A stretch of DNA of 64,000 nt from Pseudisothecium myosuroides (Eukaryota; Streptophyta; Bryopsida; Hypnales; Lembophyllaceae): contig OX637287.1 in NCBI GenBank assembly GCA_951799445.1, positions 45,723,724-45,787,723 on the forward strand. Reading direction: 5' to 3'. Under the pieces are notes generated by a model. The model ran no database searches. It was not told the origin of the DNA and saw only the letters and a program-made list of their open reading frames with translations. A program made the translations under genes and the position numbers. Of the stretch, positions 36,115-48,560 are shown in pieces (the stretch's first letter is position 1; every line of letters starts with the position of its first letter).

Positions 36115-37633
36115 TTAATCCCTAAAGGACCGTCCATTGGCCCTTCAAAGGACAAATGGTTTTTAGGTAGGTTCCTATGACTTCAATTTTTGGTGAAATT
36201 TTTTAAAATTTCTCATGAGATTTAGAAAAAATGATTAGCTTTGTGCAAACATAATTTTTATTTCAATTGATGCACAAGAGCAAAAGTTATACCACAAAAG
36301 CCTCGCAAAAAGCCTAGAATTGAACTTGACTGGCAACACCAAAAAGATTGGAAAAGTCAAAATTAAATTTGTAAATTTTTTTTCTAAAATATTATGTTTT
36401 TATCCACATGTAAAGTTTTGATTCATTCTATTTGGACTAATAATGAATGAGTTAAGGACAATCTAGTTTTGAGGGCAATTCAAGCATCTTCTTGAAAAAA
36501 TAACTTTTGAATGCAATTTTTACAATTTTTCAAAAAATATTTTTTAACAAGGTTAAGTTTGCTTGCTAAAACAATCTCAACATTGAAATTATTGTATTTC
36601 AATTCTATCTTAGAGCTATTAATGATTTAATTTTTCTTTTGATCTTGAACCTACTCTATTTAACAATTTTTTAAGAACGAAAATAAAGTGTGTTTTCTTT
36701 GAAATTTTTTCTCTAGGTTTTCAACTCAATTCTTCAAGATAAATTTTTCTTAATTCAAATTTTGTATTGCAAAACTTTTCTACAAATGGCCGTTAAAGTC
36801 ATTTGAATTGCAAATCAACGTTCAATAAAAATTTTAACCCCTAAATGCCCAAACACCACTTTTTGGCAACATAGCAATTTTGGGTAGCTCACTATAAATG
36901 GAATTTTTATTTTATTTCTTTGAAATTTTCACACAACATGTGCATGAGGAGTAGCTTCAAGTTCCAACAATTTTCATAAATTTTGACTATATAATTAAAA
37001 GTTATTGCATGATATGTAATTTTCATTGCTCGGCGGGCAGCTCAAAAAAGTTTTTTAAAAATCACTTTTAAAAAAAATAAAAATTTGAAATTGTTTCTCT
37101 AGATTTATATATACGTGAAATGATTCAAAGCTTTCCATGTATATATAAATCTAGAAAACCAATTTCAAATTTTTATTTTTTTAAAAAGTGATTTTTAAAA
37201 AACTTTTTTGAGCTTCCTGGACTGCCATTGAGGAATGAAAATTACATATCATGCAATAACTATTTAACCATGTAGTCAAAAGTTATGAAAATTGTTGGAC
37301 TTTAGAGCTACCACTATTCCTCGTGCACATGTTGTGTGAAAATTTCAAAGAAAAAAATAAAAATTCCATTTGTAGTGAGCTGTCTAAAATCACTATATTG
37401 CCAAAAACGCATGTTTTACATTTAGGGTTATTCCAACTTTGAATGCTAATATCTTCCCATTTGTATGGTCAAACTTTAGAAAAATTTTACCACATGATAT
37501 CAACCAAGTGAAGTACAAGATTTTACAATTAGATTCAAAAAATAATAACATTTTTTTTTCTTTTTTGAGGGAATGCACAAGAAATTTTAATTGTTTTTTG
37601 ATAGAAAAATGGCCTTGGTCTTTTAGACATTAA
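36115..37633 (+). mobile_element. TTAA-family element, type A, split by a hairpin element
   Basis: Left end TTAATCCCTAAAGGACCG, right end GGTCTTTTAGACATTAA. Removing the insert 36834-37431 leaves about 920 bp, the normal length. The join reads like the intact copy at 1951 (CCAACTTTGAATGCTAATAT follows the join), so the host is otherwise uninterrupted. Confidence 0.8.
36834..37431. mobile_element. Long hairpin (foldback) TTAA-family element
   Basis: Two arms of about 250-280 bp (roughly 36850-37115 and 37155-37410) are near-perfect inverted copies around a short centre containing ATATATAAATCTAG-type palindromes. Ends are TTAACCCCTAAATG and CATTTAGGGTTAT, so the flanks are TTAA and TTAT. Each arm matches the right half of type B (as at 40297-40530). 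The element therefore looks like an inverted duplication of a type B end. A transcript would fold into one long hairpin. Confidence 0.8.
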
Positions 37634-38943
37634 CGTAATGTCTTCAAAGGAAATTAGCAACAAGTAATATAGTCTCCTTACCAAAGGTTGTAACTAGCAA
37701 GAGGCATAGGTCTTCACTACCAAAAAGTAACAAATTGTGTTTAACATTATCTTTTCTACTCAAAATAGTTGAACATGACCAATGACTATTGAAAAAAAAT
37801 CAATTTTTTTTAAAACAAAAATCCCTATATGTGGATGCATTTTTAGGGTAGTTGGTAATCATTTAGAATGTATTAAGGGCCTATTCTTTTGGTTGAAATG
37901 TCTTCATCATCATAGAATATTTGAAAATTTGAGATTAAAATAGCACTAAATAGTTCTAAAAAAGTTGGAAAAATAATGCATAGAATTATGTTAAATAAAT
38001 TTCTTTGGATGAATGTAGATAATGATATATAAAATCATTTATCTTTATAGATGAAAAAAAGATTAAACAAGATCCACAGTTGAATGTTAAAATGGATTAT
38101 AAATGATATGATGATAAAAGATATTTATTGGAAGCTTACGAAGTTGAGTCTTGTAATACCTTCAAAATAGTAGTTTCTTCTTGTTGATGAAGCTTAATAC
38201 CTCTACAAACAAATAACATAGGGGATATATTTTTTCTAGAGTAATGCATCTATTTCCAACATCATTGCAAGAGAATGTATCTCCCAATATTGCACGACAA
38301 GATTGATTTTTTTGCAAAGAAACAAATATAATTAGCGGTAGTGATGGTTTCAAAAGAAACAATGAATTTTTATGGTACCAAGAGAAAGATATAGACTATC
38401 AAAGTAAGATTCTAATGAGCATTCCAAACCATTTTTTTCATTTATATATATGGCCCATACATTTTGAAAATTCTAAATGTACATAATTCTAAGATTGATT
38501 TAAGGGTGCAGATTTGGGAATGAGTGCTTACACCATGATACAAATTTCAAAAAATCAAACATGCATTGTTAATAAGTAGAGACACATGATGAAATTGAAA
38601 ATATAGTCACCTTTATTGTATCACACTATGATATTATTGCAATTCAATGAAACCATAATGTGGTCATTAATGAAAAAAACTCAAATTAAATGATTCCTAT
38701 TTTGTATGGTTTGATTGAACTTGATTGTGTATTTGACAAGAAAACAAGTGCATTAATTATGTACATACATGGTTCTCAAACTTATTCTAATCCTACCGTA
38801 TGTGGGGCCAAATTCAACAAGGCCATATTGAAATCAAATTTCAATGATTGATTATAAGATTGATCACCTTAAGCTAATCAAAAGATGACATCTCAAACTT
38901 AAGGAAGGACGATTTTTTAATAGATATCATATTGAAGTCATAA
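37634..38943. other. Gene-free AT-rich stretch
   Basis: No gene, tandem array or clear inverted repeat recognised. Confidence 0.5.
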
Positions 38944-39191
38944 ATTCATGCCTACGTACCATTATCGCACATATTACGTGTATTTCTATGCACTGAATCA
39001 GTGCGTAAACAATGCCTATCAATAACATACAATTATTGTACTGATATCAATATAGTTTAGGTGCATTTTGGATACCACATTTGTATAATTAAAGTACATA
39101 GATCGTACACTTTTAATAAAGATTTTAACGACACTGATTCAGTACATAGAAATACACGTAATATGTGCGATAATGGTACATAGGTATGAAT
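38944..39191. mobile_element. MITE with 60-bp inverted arms
   Basis: Arms 38944-39003 and 39132-39191 are inverted copies matching at 57 of 60 positions, containing the block CCATTATCGCACATATTACG. The 128-bp centre is AT-rich. No clear target duplication is seen, so the superfamily is open. High arm identity suggests recent origin. Confidence 0.85.
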
Positions 39192-39520
39192 TCACGTAAA
39201 TCGTGTTGTATTTGTACGAACCTATGAACCTTATAAAGTAGAGATGGATACATGACACTTCTATGACAAATTATCTTGACACCATATCCCTTCAAATCTC
39301 TTTATTCAACCAATAAGGCTCCAAAGAAGATCTTAAAAGATCTTTTGGCTCAAAATAATCCTCCAAGTCCTTCGAAAGTCTCACAACAAATCCATAAAAG
39401 TGTTTTTTTCACTTAATATTGTACAATGAAACCTAATTTGGCTAAAGCATGTTTTTAAGTGATGTTAACCCCCATAAAAACTCTCTATTTACAAGGTGGA
39501 TGATGACCAATTTCAAAAGC

Positions 39521-40196
39521 TTAACCCCTAAAGTACTTTCATGTTTAGAGGCCAAAACTACTTCAAATAATAGTTTCCAAAGCAAAGCTAAAATCATCAA
39601 TTATATTGAGTTTTTAACAAACTCAACTATAGGATCTTTTAGTTAACTTGTTATTACACCCTTCTAAAATTTCAGAATAAAATAAAAAAACCCTTACCAA
39701 TTGCAAGATCATGATGCTTGGGTTTCAAAAAGAAGTATTTTCAATCCTTTCCAAATGATTAGATTTCATCTTTCAAACATTTTATTCAAAAATTGCATAC
39801 CTTACAACTTTCAACCCTCTATAATATGTTGAAAAAATAAGTTGGAAATACATATACAAAATTTCAAAAAAAAAATTCATATTCATTCTTGAAGAAAATA
39901 GTAATCCTTTTTTTCAAGAATAGAGGTAGTAAGTAGAAAGAAGTAGAGAATGGTTTAAAATACTAAGTTGTTAAGAATTTTGTTATGGAATTGAAAAACA
40001 CCAATACCAATGGTTGTAATATTGTAATAAACAACCTACATCCTATGATTCTATTTTTTTTTTAAATATTAAAAATTCAATAAAATAAATGACTTCAAAG
40101 TTTATTTTAGAGTAGAGATTCCATAAGTGCCCACAAACAAAAACTCCTCGAAAATTTCATCTCAATAATCGAAATGGAATGAATCAAAGCTTTACT

Positions 40197-40293
<97 letters not shown>

Positions 40294-40544
40294 CCAATTT
40301 CAAATTTTTATTTCTTAAAAAAGTGATTTTTTTGAGTTGCCTTGGTTGAAAAAGACAACATATCATACAATTACTTTTTAACCATGCGGTTAAAAGTTAT
40401 GAAAATAGTTGAGCCTTAAAGCTACTTCTTAACCACATGTTGTGCAAAAATTTCAAAGAAAAAAAATAAAAATTCCATTTGTAGTAAGCTGCCCAAAATT
40501 GCTATGTTGCCAAAAAAAATATAGTTTGGTCCTTTGGAGGTTAA
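39521..40544 (+). mobile_element. TTAA-family element, type B, with microsatellite
   Basis: Left end TTAACCCCTAAAGTAC, right end GGTCCTTTGGAGGTTAA, 1,024 bp. The interior aligns with the copy at 30348. The extra length is largely explained by the dinucleotide array at 40196-40292, in the same place where the copy at 30348 has TTATATATAA. Confidence 0.75.
40196..40292 (+). repeat. Compound microsatellite (CA)n(TA)n
   Basis: About 12 CA units are followed without a break by 36 TA units. Confidence 0.98.
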
Positions 40545-40705
40545 GATAGAAGTACCAAAAAATGCCATTTTTTGTGTCCTTGTTCCTTTAAAAGTGGTCC
40601 AAATGATGAGAATAGTATGTCAACTTCCTTTAGATAAAACCATCTAAATCATTTCATAATTTTTGACACTTGAACAATATCCTATGATCTAATTAGAGCC
40701 GCTTG

Positions 40706-41210
40706 TTAACCCTAAAACACTAAGGAAGCTTAAAAATGGCTAATGGATAGTCAAATAAGCTTGTAACTTCATTCAAAAGATTTGTGGAGACATCTTTGAA
40801 AAGGTGTGTAGCACTTGGTGGTAGAAAGCCCTTCAATGAGAAATCACATTTTAATTTTCTAAAGAAGAAGATGCTAAAACCAAATATCACAAAAAAATAT
40901 GCCTCTCTAGTGTGTCTAACAATTCCTAATTCTTTTGTGCCATTTGAATTTGAGCCATGAAAATGACCTTGTTGAATTTGAGCTTAATTAACACATCTAA
41001 GCTTTCAAAATCTAGTTTCTAGTCTAATCTATTTTCACTTACTACTTCAACATTAGCACAAGTAATAAAGTTTTTTCACTTTGATAGAAAAAGAAAACCT
41101 TTATGTTATAAAAAGATAAAATTGGAACTTGAATATATTTTAAAAATACTAAATTGAGATGGAAATGATGTTTGACCGCATGGAAATGGAACTAGTTTTT
41201 TAGAGGTTAA
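40706..41210. mobile_element. Possible short TTAA-family element
   Basis: Begins TTAACCCTAAAACACTAAGG and ends CTAGTTTTTTAGAGGTTAA; the ends are roughly inverted. The interior does not clearly match types A or B, so this is weak. Confidence 0.35.
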
Positions 41211-43354
41211 AGTATCCATATAAGGTACTTTAACCAATAAAGTCTTGAGGCTATTTCTTTATCAAAGACCAATCAAAAATTCTATATTTAGTTCATTAAG
41301 CCAAAAATTTATTTTTTATATTTTATCTTTTGAAATTGAATCATAAAATTTTTGTAATACACTTGGATAAGTTTTGGTGGTCAAAAGTTTGTAAATTTTT
41401 TCCTTATAGATTCTAAGTTGCATCAAATGTAAAAAAAAAATGATGGTTTTGGGACCCTATCTAAGAATTTCAAATGACTTTGAGTGTTGCGAGGAATAAG
41501 ATGATTGATTATCCCATTGCTTGCAAAGGCATAAAGTTTTGGAAAATGCAATTGAGGACTTGAGGTGGACTATACACCAACTAATGAAAAAAAAATTAGA
41601 AAATTTTGGCACTATCTACTATTGAAAGATATAAAAATATTGTTTGGTTCATAAAGCCAAGTCCAAGGTCTATGCGGATAATATAGCACTCAAATATTCA
41701 AAATAAAAGCAACAAGCATTACGAAAGGAGTTCCAATGGTAAGATACAATTTTTGTTTGGAATGCAGAATTGGTCCTCAAACTCAAGAAAGACAATGTGG
41801 TGCTTAATAAAAAAAAAACTGTAATTCCTATAAAAAAAGACTATTTGAATAGGTATATAGATTTAACTATAGATTTTTTTTGTCAATGAATAAAATTAGT
41901 CACATCTTGTTTTTGTACCCTGACTTGTCTAAATTTTTCTAAACATGTGAATTAGAGGCATCCTATTTTACTTGTATTAACAAAATTTAACAAAATTTTA
42001 GAAATACATCATGTCTTTTTTAAGATCGTATAAGCCATTTATTTTTGTCATCTTATTAACATTTTATTCTTCCTCTTGTGTTTGGTTTTTTCAAGTTTAA
42101 TTTTTTATTTGACATGATATTTTTTTATTTAACTTGTCTAAATTTTCATTGCTCAAATTTATTGCTCACAAATCATAGTCATTAGAATTAAAAAATTATA
42201 CAATTTCAAGCACATATAATTGATATAAAGGTTGAACAAACTAAAGACCTCAGTACCAAAGGATGTACAAGGTATAGGTCTTGGTCTCAAAGAAAATTCA
42301 ACTTCACCTTTCTTCATATGAGCAACTTGACACAATAAGGAATCAAATTGCCTTTTCAAACATGTCTATCTTGCTTTAAGTTGCTCGTACCTCAAACTAC
42401 ATCCTTTTAGTTCTAATGTAATTGCATAATAAATAACCATCACATGGTATGCCTCCACTTCATTTGAGGCAAGTTTTACAACATGCACATATTTAGCCCC
42501 TTCAATTATGAACCTTCTGCAACTTCAAAACTTTTGCTTTAGTTCTTTGCAACATCCCTTCTTCTTGTGATGCCTTGGTTGACAATTCCACTTTCTCCTT
42601 CCCAACACTAATATAGTCCTCTATTACAACATGCAGCTATAATTCCACCACTAACTTCATTATCTAGATTCACGAAGTCTTTATTAATGTCCTTTTTCTC
42701 TCCGTACTACATAGTACAACACCATACATTTCTTCTTTCAATTTATAGTTAGTGTTTTGAAATTAAAGCAATATGATCATGGAAAAGCTCATCAATGCCT
42801 TTTGCCTTGTATGAATCTTTCTTATTAGAGTTAGTGATCTGCGATGAAGTAATCTCAACCAACTGCCATAGAAGAAACTTTGCTTCCTGCCCCGCCCGGT
42901 TTCACCCTTCATCTCTCCCGACGAAGTTCATGTCCAGTGTTGTGAGCTTTCAATTGTCTTCGTGGCTTTGTCTCTCCCCACCAAACACAGCATAACCTTC
43001 TTCAACCATTTGCTACACTAATTTCTATTAAAGGTATCTACATAATCTATCCAAATTATAAGCTTTTTCTTGTGCTTTTCTATGATTATAACCTAATAAA
43101 TTTCTTTGCTATCACCTTGGACTTTGGCAAATCTTGTAAGTAAGAAATTTGAAATTTTTCAACAATATCATGAAGGACTTCTTTATCCTTGCATTCCTCA
43201 TTAGCATATCCAAACCTCCCATTTTTCCCTTCGTTGGCCGTCTCCAAAGAAAAGAATAAACTCTTCCACATCAAAAAAGGTGTGCATGGTGTGGAATGGT
43301 AGGGTAGTCTTGTACATAATTTGTATATAACATGTGCTCAAAATTTGTTGGATT
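41211..43354. other. Gene-free stretch
   Basis: AT-rich with no recognisable gene. The slightly GC-richer patch near 42800-43000 gives only a short unsupported frame (42795-42995). Confidence 0.5.
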
Positions 43355-43559
43355 CACTATAAGAGACCCATGTTTATGTGACACATTTTAGATGACATCC
43401 ACAGTGATCTAGTTGTTTTTATGTTAACAATGACATAAAATGTAACATGCAGATGTTGTGTTTGATATCATTGTTGACATAGAAACAATTGAATCACCAT
43501 GGATCTCGTCGCAGGTGTCACCTAATATGCAACACAGAAAACATGGATTTCTTGTAGTG
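43355..43559. mobile_element. CACTA-superfamily MITE with 3-bp target duplication
   Basis: Left end CACTATAAGAGACCCATGTT pairs with right end AACATGGATTTCTTGTAGTG; the right end read inverted begins CACTACAAGAAA, the classic CACTA (En/Spm) terminus. ATT lies immediately outside both ends (43352-43354 and 43560-43562), the 3-bp duplication this superfamily makes. At 205 bp without an open frame it is non-autonomous. Confidence 0.9.
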
Positions 43560-46500
43560 ATTTATGCAGTAGTTGGCAAGATATTAATCTACTTTCTACT
43601 GGAAGGACAAAATTGATCAAGTGAAAATCCATAAGACATCGTTGTGACATGTGACAAACTTAACGGCAAAGTCAACCTAGATTTTAAAACCACATTTAAG
43701 TCAATTGTGTGATCATTTGGCTAGTCTTCCAAGCCTAACTAAGAAGATAACATAGGTCTTAAAAACATATTTATATAATTTGTGTGGGCATTTGGCTAGT
43801 CTTCTAAGCCAAACTTTGAACATAATTTACTATAGAAATAAGACTATTTTCTTTGAATTTAGAAATTAGAAATAAAAAACAAATAAGGTCTCAAACATCT
43901 ATCCAATAGTACTAAAAAAATAGTCTAATTGGATCTTTTTTTTTGTAAGAGTTTGTGTACAAGAGTTTTTTGAGTAAACTATTATAGTCACTCAAATATG
44001 TACAAATTAATTCAATTCAAAAATACTTGAAACAATACTTATTTTCAAGAATTGATTTGAAAACATCATATGACTTATCAAGCAATATGTGACATTAATA
44101 GGGTACATTAATGATGAAACATGGATAGTACGTAGGAAACTTAAATCTACAAGTCTCACAAATTTTAGATATTCTAGTGTTGTATAAAAATATCTTCAAA
44201 TCTTGTAGATGTTTGATTAAAATATTTATCTATCTATATTCTTTGTCTATCACTTGTCATGTCATACTTGTGGAGACTGCGATTAAGGGCATGTCAAGTT
44301 ATAGGTGTCATTTATAATCATGTAAGTCTTCATATTGAAAAGGACGAGTTATATTCCTTCTACCTTCTATCTATTTTCTATAGTTGATTAACTTGATTTG
44401 GACCATTAAAAGACCTGTCAAGTGGTAGTTGTCATCTATGTTGATTGTAAGCTAGGTGTAGTTTAGTAAGGATGCTAGTGTTTAGACATAAATAATATGT
44501 CAGAAAGACAAATCTACATGTCTTCAAGATTTTAGATGTCCTAGCATTACAAAAAACATCTTCAAACCTTAGAAAGGACTAAATAGACAAAAAGCCTAAC
44601 TATATTCTATTAGTCACATTAGACATGTGGAGATGTATATCATTCGATAAAATAAATCTAAATCTAAATCTAAGTTTAACAATTGTACATATGTCATTCA
44701 TCAATCCAACGGAATGAGGGTCGTTGCAAGAATGACCTCCTGTTATTGTTCCACTGGCAATACTGGGCCTTTTTTGGGGAGTACTTTAAAATTAGAATTT
44801 TTTTTTAAAAATAATATAAAAAATAAGAACAATATACAGACCTGTAAGAAGAAGTTACCCTATGAAGGAAAAGCAAAAACAAATTCATTAAGTAGGAGAA
44901 CTAAAGAAGTGCAAAATCGCCAGAAAATAGATACTTGGACATTTTAATTTGTAAAAAATAGGAAAAACAATTTTCAAAGAAACTAAAAATTTGCCATTTG
45001 GGAAGACTTTATGATGAAGAGATTTCACCAAAAGAATGGCCTTGAAATCATTTTTAATGTTCAAAATTGAGCGCGCAAGGGAGTCCTATTTGCATGGATG
45101 TAGAGGATATAAAATAAAATATTTTCAAATTTTCCTTGGTATAAACCGCATGACTCCCTACTATGGAAATGCACCATAGAAATTTCAGCCCTAGATCATT
45201 AAATTTGAGGACTCCATAGTACTCAAACCCCCTAAAACTCAAAACATGACATATTATTTTAATTGTTTTTTAAATATAAAATGATTTTTTAATTTTTTTG
45301 AAAAACATGAGATATGATTACACTTGAGACAAACATCTTCAATAAAAATTTAAACTTCATGCGTGTCAAGCTTCAAAAGTTATTGAAGAAGAAAGCTTCG
45401 CCAATCCTTTTGTGACAATGTTCTAGTACAGGTCTTTTTTGCAATGACCCATGAACATTCTAAATAAAACTGTGAAACTTTAGAAATCTAACTAAATGAT
45501 CATTCATAAACTCAACATTAGATTCTTCCTTGCTAAAGGTTGTAGGCTGATTCTATACATGTAGTCTTTGGCAATAGCTTGTTAAATCAACTTGTTTTGT
45601 ATTTCTACAATGTTTGTGTTTTGTATTTTGTTGAATGAATGGTACTTTTGCAATGCATGACAATCAACCTAGTATTTGGACCTAAAGGATTTCTCTTACC
45701 ATGCAACCTTAAGGTAGAGTAACTTACTAAGATGAAGGAGGCACTTGGGAAAAGTTTCTCCAAAGTTTGTGGTGTTCGTCACTACCAATGAACCAAGATC
45801 ATAGGCCATTTGTAGAATTCTAGAACCCATTTTTGTTTGCCATCAACAACTTCACCAGGCAAATGGGTCATGTAAGTATGATCACATTGTTGCATAATGT
45901 TCACTTGCATTTAGCAACTTTGCAAAGAAGAAGCTTTGGTTCTTTCTAGCTTCTATATGTGCTATGTGTGTGTAGGTGCTTCGAGCTAAGTTTGTGGAAG
46001 AGAATGGGCATCAAATGGCCATGGTAGTGAACTTGAAGGCAACCGAGAAGGTCTTCATAATCGAGTTGGTAGTTTGCAAAATGGGAGACAATGGCAGCAT
46101 GAGCATGCATCTAGTCTAGGAGAGTTTCGATCATGGTAACCACCAAATTCTACATAGAAATTTTATTGTTCTTCACATTGGAAGGCTAGTCCAGATTTGT
46201 AGTCTTGCCCCATTCATAACCACAAACGGTGAAAGGCAAAGGTAGAGCCAGAGAAGTCTAAAGAAAAACTAATGTTTACTAAGATGTTATTGTTAAATGT
46301 ACTAAAAGGAGGAATAAGTTTGTAAGTGAAGGTTGTGAGGCATGTTGCTAAACAAAAAAAACTCAACCTGACTTCCAAGCCTCCAATGTAAAGCCATCCT
46401 CCTCTATCCCCAAGTTTCAGTTCTAGAAGAGGAGCTATCTCCTAGATTCTAATTCCTGAGCACTACTTGACAACATGCAAGTCAACAAATCAGTGATAAT

Positions 46501-47070
46501 AATCCAAGAAAACAACACATCACTCAAATAAGACTTAATCCTAAAGTCACCTAAACCTCCTTTTATGTGCTGCCTTCTTCAATTTTCATTCTTAAAAGCA
46601 TTTGAATTCTAATTAAACTTGATTTTTTTTGGAATGACAACAAGGTATGGTTGCATCTAATCTTCTGACATCAAATTGTCTTCATCCTAAATAGAGGTTT
46701 AAGTCTCACCTTAGTTTGCAAAACACAAGAACTTAAAGCAAGTAGCGTATGTTAATATATATGCACAATGAATTCCATCTCAATATTCACAATTTTTAAA
46801 AATTAATTTGGTACGTGACATTCTTTAAAAAGGTCTATAATATTTGTATCAAGTTCCTAGGATAAGAAAATCTATTTTTGTAGTGACATCCTTTGCACAA
46901 AATATTGAATTGAAATATGCACTGATTATAGATTTTTATAAATTTTTAATGGATATTTTCTAAATTTATGCCATATAGGATAAATTAAGCAACAAAAACA
47001 AATAATTCATTTAAACAAATGAAGACTTCAAAATGGAATGACAATGGTCCAAAATGACCTTAAACTACCC
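43560..47070. other. Gene-free stretch
   Basis: No conventional gene recognised. Sequence from about 45700 to 46500 is less AT-rich and could be a decayed transposon or pseudogene, but stops occur in all frames and I cannot assign it. Confidence 0.5.
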
Positions 47071-47327
47071 TGGGTGATGGCCAAGTGATAGGGACTTTTG
47101 ATGAAATCCATGACATTCCCAGTTCAATTTTCCATGCTAACATTGCTTGCATAGGGGCTCTTCATACTGGTGCACTTGGAGGAGGTTTATTCCTCCACTT
47201 GTTTCTGACGGGGATATCCAAGCTATGTAATTCCCGGGTTTGTATCACCAGATTGCCTTGGATTTTGTGTCAAGTCAATCTAGTTACAGCCCTTGAAGGT
47301 CATATGTTTAAAAAAATAGAATGACAA
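47071..47327 (+). mobile_element. Candidate tRNA-derived SINE
   Basis: A pol III A box-like TGGCCAAGTGATAGG (47078-47092) is followed 40-odd bases later by a degenerate B box AGTTCAATTTTCC (47121-47133), spaced as in a tRNA-like head. About 170 bp of unrelated body follows, then an A-rich tail (TTTAAAAAAATAG). GAATGACAA occurs after the tail (47319-47327) and upstream at 47036-47044, a possible target duplication, though about 26 bp separate the upstream copy from the tRNA-like start. Confidence 0.5.
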
Positions 47328-48560
47328 GACAAGCCACATGTACTAAAAAAATTCAAGCATGTAAACATAATAAAAATAGTGGAAGAGTTCACTGCTAGTC
47401 TATCTATATCTTTAATGGAATACTATAATGATGGACATAAACCACTTTAACTCATGAATGCCAAGTGATACATATATGCAAAGTTCAATATTTAGCAAAG
47501 TACAAATTTGATTGTCAAAGACCAACTTGAAGACCAACAATAAAGCATTAGCTTGTTATTAAGTCCTTGGTCTTGTCTTTGGTCGAGTTCATTATTAGAT
47601 ATCTGACATGATTTATAAATCCAAAATTTAAAAATTCTTTTCACTTGACAAGGTAATCTATGAAAAACAACTGTAATTTCAAGATTAGGAACAAGTTGTA
47701 GAAAAAATTGAAGCATGTAAAGTTGTAAACTTAATATAAATAGTGAATGACTGATTGAACACTAGACCACTATTTGGCTAAATAATACATCACCAATAGT
47801 TACATTTGGCGATGATCTTGACACTTTGAGGACGTCTACAATATAATTAATATGCCTCAATTGTATGCAATTTTTGGGTTCTTTTCTACTGATTATCCAT
47901 TCTAAAGAATTTAGAGTTGAAAAATGAAAGGCACTGCTCTCTAGTACACTAACAACAATTGTATGAAGGAATTTATAAAATAATTAAATCCTATATTGTA
48001 TGAAGGTCAACAATGTGAACCTCTTTTTGTATGCATTCTGATTATGAGAAAAAAGTTTGTTTGGTATATGAAAATGTTTTTTTTAGAGTTTGCTAAAATG
48101 AACTACTTTTTATATTTTTTATAATTTATAATTTATAATTTTTATAATGATAAGTTATACTCAAATACCTATTTAAAAGAAATTGAGACTTTGCGGTTTT
48201 TTTAGTTCTATTACTTAGAAAATTATTTGATACAAGATTTATAATATCCTTCAAGCTCTATACATTGACCATATTTTTATTTTTTTAAATATTTTATCTA
48301 AGATCAATTACTCCAAAAAAATCAAGAAGTATTGAAGTAATTGCCTAAGCAATTGCTACAAAATTAGCAAGTCTTTCTTGCAATCATCCAAGTGTATAAA
48401 TTCCAAAACCCTTGTTGGGTCAATGTGGCATGTATAATGTCTCTTTTGTTTAGCATCATATCTAACTATCCAAGTTGTAGGGGATGGCCATTCCATTCTA
48501 TAATATATGCCATTTTGTAACAACAATACTGTGGTACATGTTGCATAGTGTTCACTTTGG
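47328..48560. other. Gene-free AT-rich stretch
   Basis: No gene or mobile element recognised. Confidence 0.5.

Noticed and set aside
45700..46500. Degenerate retrotransposon coding region
   Set aside because: Less AT-rich, but no reverse transcriptase, integrase or gag motif can be read in any frame.
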